Source of the DNA: Pseudomonadota bacterium
GTDB taxonomy: Bacteria > Pseudomonadota > Alphaproteobacteria > Rhizobiales > Xanthobacteraceae
Length of the DNA stretch: 6,885 nucleotides
Reading direction: 5' to 3'
NCBI GenBank assembly: GCA_021823875.1
Contig: JAKAMD010000189.1
Span: 1-6,885 of the forward strand
Shown here: positions 5,810-6,885 of the stretch, piece after piece
How positions within the stretch are numbered: the first letter of the stretch is position 1
Layout of the letters: every line of letters starts with the position of its first letter
Notes under the pieces: model-generated
The model's database searches: none
Told to the model about the DNA's origin: nothing
The model's input: the letters and a program-made list of their open reading frames with translations, nothing else
Program-made: the position numbers and the translations under genes

Positions 5810-5870
5810 CGTCATGCACGGGTAAATTATTGCGTGAAGACGACCTTCGGTCTTTTGCCCGGCCATGACG
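5810..5870. repeat. Imperfect long palindrome in the parA-parB gap
   Basis: The arms 5810-5826 and 5854-5870 pair over 17 positions. There are seven perfect pairs (CGTCATG with CATGACG), a 2-base mismatch, four pairs (CGGG with CCCG), one G-T wobble and three A-T pairs. The 27-base loop can itself form a hairpin (GACC 5842-5845 with GGTC 5849-5852 around TTC). The left arm begins 2 bases after the parA stop. From memory, arms of the type CGTCATG..CCGGGC resemble dispersed intergenic palindromic repeats common in Bradyrhizobium-like genomes. I could not check copy number. It could stabilise the parA mRNA end or lower readthrough into parB. No T-tract follows. Confidence 0.65.
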
Positions 5871-5922
5871 GAAAACAAAACACAACGACAAGATTGCACG
5901 AGGGTAGCGTGGCGAGTCAGTC

Positions 5923-5927
5923 AGGAG
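5923..5927 (+). promoter_or_regulatory. Shine-Dalgarno that decides the parB start
   Basis: AGGAG ends 8 bases before the ATG at 5936 (11 before the adjacent ATG at 5939). Longer versions of the frame from GTG codons at 5834 or 5909 lack such a site. The one at 5834 would start inside the palindrome and add 34 residues that do not resemble ParB. Confidence 0.7.
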
Positions 5928-5935
5928 CGGCGGCG

Positions 5936-6835
5936 ATGATGGCGGAGCACAAACGATTGGGACGCGGCCTAGCCGCACTGATCGGCGACGTCGGCGAGGA
6001 AAGCGCGCCGGCCGAGGCGCCGCGCCGGCCGCGCCGCGCGCCAATCGAAAACCTCACGCCGAATCCACGCAACCCGCGCAAGACCTTCACCGACAGTGAG
6101 CTCGACGAGCTCGCAGCGTCGATCAAGGAGCGCGGCGTCATCCAGCCGATCGTGGTACGCACGATTCCCGACCGCAGCGATGTTTATGAGATTATCGCCG
6201 GTGAGCGGCGCTGGCGCGCGGCGCAGCGCGCCAGCCTGCACGAAGTGCCGATTGCCATTGTCGAGGCGACCGACAAGCAGTCGCTCGAATTCGCCATCAT
6301 CGAAAACGTGCAGCGCGCCGATCTCAATGCAATCGAAGAGGCGGGCGGCTATCAGGCGCTGATCGACCAGCACGGCTATTCACAGGACGATGTGGCGCAG
6401 ATCGTCGGCAAGAGCCGGCCGCATGTGGCGAACACGCTGCGGCTGTTGAAGCTGAGCGAACCGGTGCAGTCGCTGGTGCGTTCCGGCAAATTGTCGGCTG
6501 GCCACGCGCGGCTTCTGGTCGGCGTGCCCGATGCCGAGCAGATCGCCTGGCGGGTGATGGAGCTCGACATGAGCGTGCGCGCGCTTGAGGCCGAGCTGCG
6601 CGCCGACAAGGCACATCAGACCAAAGGCAAGCCGGCGAGCAAGGCAAAGCCGGTGAAGGATGCCGATACCCGCGCGCTTGAACAGCGCTTGACGGACCTG
6701 CTGGGCTTGGCTGTCAGCATCGATCATCGAGGAGAGAAAGGCGGGGCGATCAGCATTCGCTACCGGACCCTCGAGCAACTCGAAGCGCTGAGCCACCGTC
6801 TCGCGGTCTCAGCGACCGGCCCGGCGCGCAGCTAA
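5936..6835 (+). CDS. parB: Chromosome partitioning protein ParB (Spo0J), parS-binding CTPase
   Basis: ParB binds parS, loads as a CTP-dependent sliding clamp, recruits SMC and stimulates ParA. The 299 residues start MMAEHKRLGRGLAALIGDVG, the conserved N-terminal ParA-interacting segment with the Arg-rich LGRGL. The CTP-binding domain follows (ENLTPNPRNPRKTF, then ELAASIKERGVIQPIVVR) with its signature GERRWRA (89-95), then ENVQRADLNAIEEA. A helix-turn-helix is at about 151-175 (DDVAQIVGKSRPHVANTLRLL). A Lys/Ala/Pro-rich linker (about 218-240) leads to the C-terminal dimerisation domain (RALEQRLTDLLGL onward). The start is chosen from the AGGAG and the family N-terminus. The two parS sites in this window are its probable targets. 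The stop lies inside the apparent tail of a convergent gene. Confidence 0.97.
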   Translation: MMAEHKRLGRGLAALIGDVGEESAPAEAPRRPRRAPIENLTPNPRNPRKTFTDSELDELAASIKERGVIQPIVVRTIPDRSDVYEIIAGERRWRAAQRASLHEVPIAIVEATDKQSLEFAIIENVQRADLNAIEEAGGYQALIDQHGYSQDDVAQIVGKSRPHVANTLRLLKLSEPVQSLVRSGKLSAGHARLLVGVPDAEQIAWRVMELDMSVRALEAELRADKAHQTKGKPASKAKPVKDADTRALEQRLTDLLGLAVSIDHRGEKGGAISIRYRTLEQLEALSHRLAVSATGPARS

Positions 6836-6885
6836 GGCCACAGCCCAGAGCGCGCGCGTGACGATCGTTTCCTCAAGCGAAGCGT
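6809..6885 (-). CDS. C-terminal fragment of a convergent gene, possibly holA (DNA polymerase III delta subunit)
   Basis: On the minus strand a frame enters from the right edge and gives 24 residues, ASLEETIVTRALWAVALAARRAGR, before a TGA at 6811-6809. The alternation of small, charged and hydrophobic residues looks like a C-terminal helix. The other two minus frames give an early stop or an Arg-rich, less protein-like string. In Rhizobiales parB is, to my recollection, followed by a convergent holA, and a short Ala-rich helix is compatible with the end of HolA. That identification rests on gene order, not on a diagnostic motif. The fragment would overlap the 3' end of parB by 27 bases, tail to tail. 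It may not be coding. Confidence 0.35.
   Translation of the reverse strand, partial: ASLEETIVTRALWAVALAARRAGR

Noticed and set aside
5834..5935. N-terminal extension of parB from GTG 5834
   Set aside because: It begins within the intergenic palindrome, does not resemble ParB, and a good AGGAG precedes the internal ATG at 5936.

Overview
The window looks like a piece of an alphaproteobacterial chromosome near the replication origin, most likely Hyphomicrobiales (Rhizobiales, Bradyrhizobiaceae-like). The basis is GC-rich DNA with the classic gene order mnmE - mnmG - rsmG - parA - parB on the + strand, two ParB-binding parS palindromes, and what looks like the tail of a convergent holA at the right edge. 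The order is read from the sequence. The taxon is inference.

Layout. Bases 1-150 hold the N-terminal 50 codons of a divergent minus-strand gene with an N-terminal membrane segment, possibly a membrane-anchored sensor. Bases 151-364 are the divergent intergenic region. mnmE (365-1810) is complete, but its GTPase domain carries a sharply AT-rich, in-frame stretch between the G4 and G5 motifs (about 1364-1519). A small single-pass membrane protein gene with a good Shine-Dalgarno sequence follows (1916-2083). A gap with a perfect 16-bp parS (2229-2244) precedes mnmG (2315-4186). rsmG starts on a TTG that overlaps the mnmG stop and carries a second parS (15/16) inside its coding sequence (4251-4266). 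After 75 bp come parA (4942-5808), a 61-bp imperfect palindrome in the parA-parB gap (5810-5870), and parB (5936-6835).

How the genes work together. MnmE and MnmG form the complex that installs the (carboxymethyl)aminomethyl group at C5 of the wobble uridine of several tRNAs. RsmG methylates G527 (E. coli numbering) of 16S rRNA. ParA, ParB and the two parS sites make up the chromosome segregation system, with parS lying upstream of and inside the genes that precede parAB.

The most unusual signal is the AT-rich stretch in mnmE. GC is 24% over 1381-1500 in an otherwise strongly GC-rich gene. It adds roughly 26-28 residues, contains an imperfect in-frame direct repeat at a 29-codon offset, and has an AT-rich palindrome at its centre. 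I see no CRISPR array, tRNA, rRNA, insertion sequence or new defence-type system. Apart from the mnmE insert and the intergenic palindrome, this is conserved housekeeping DNA.
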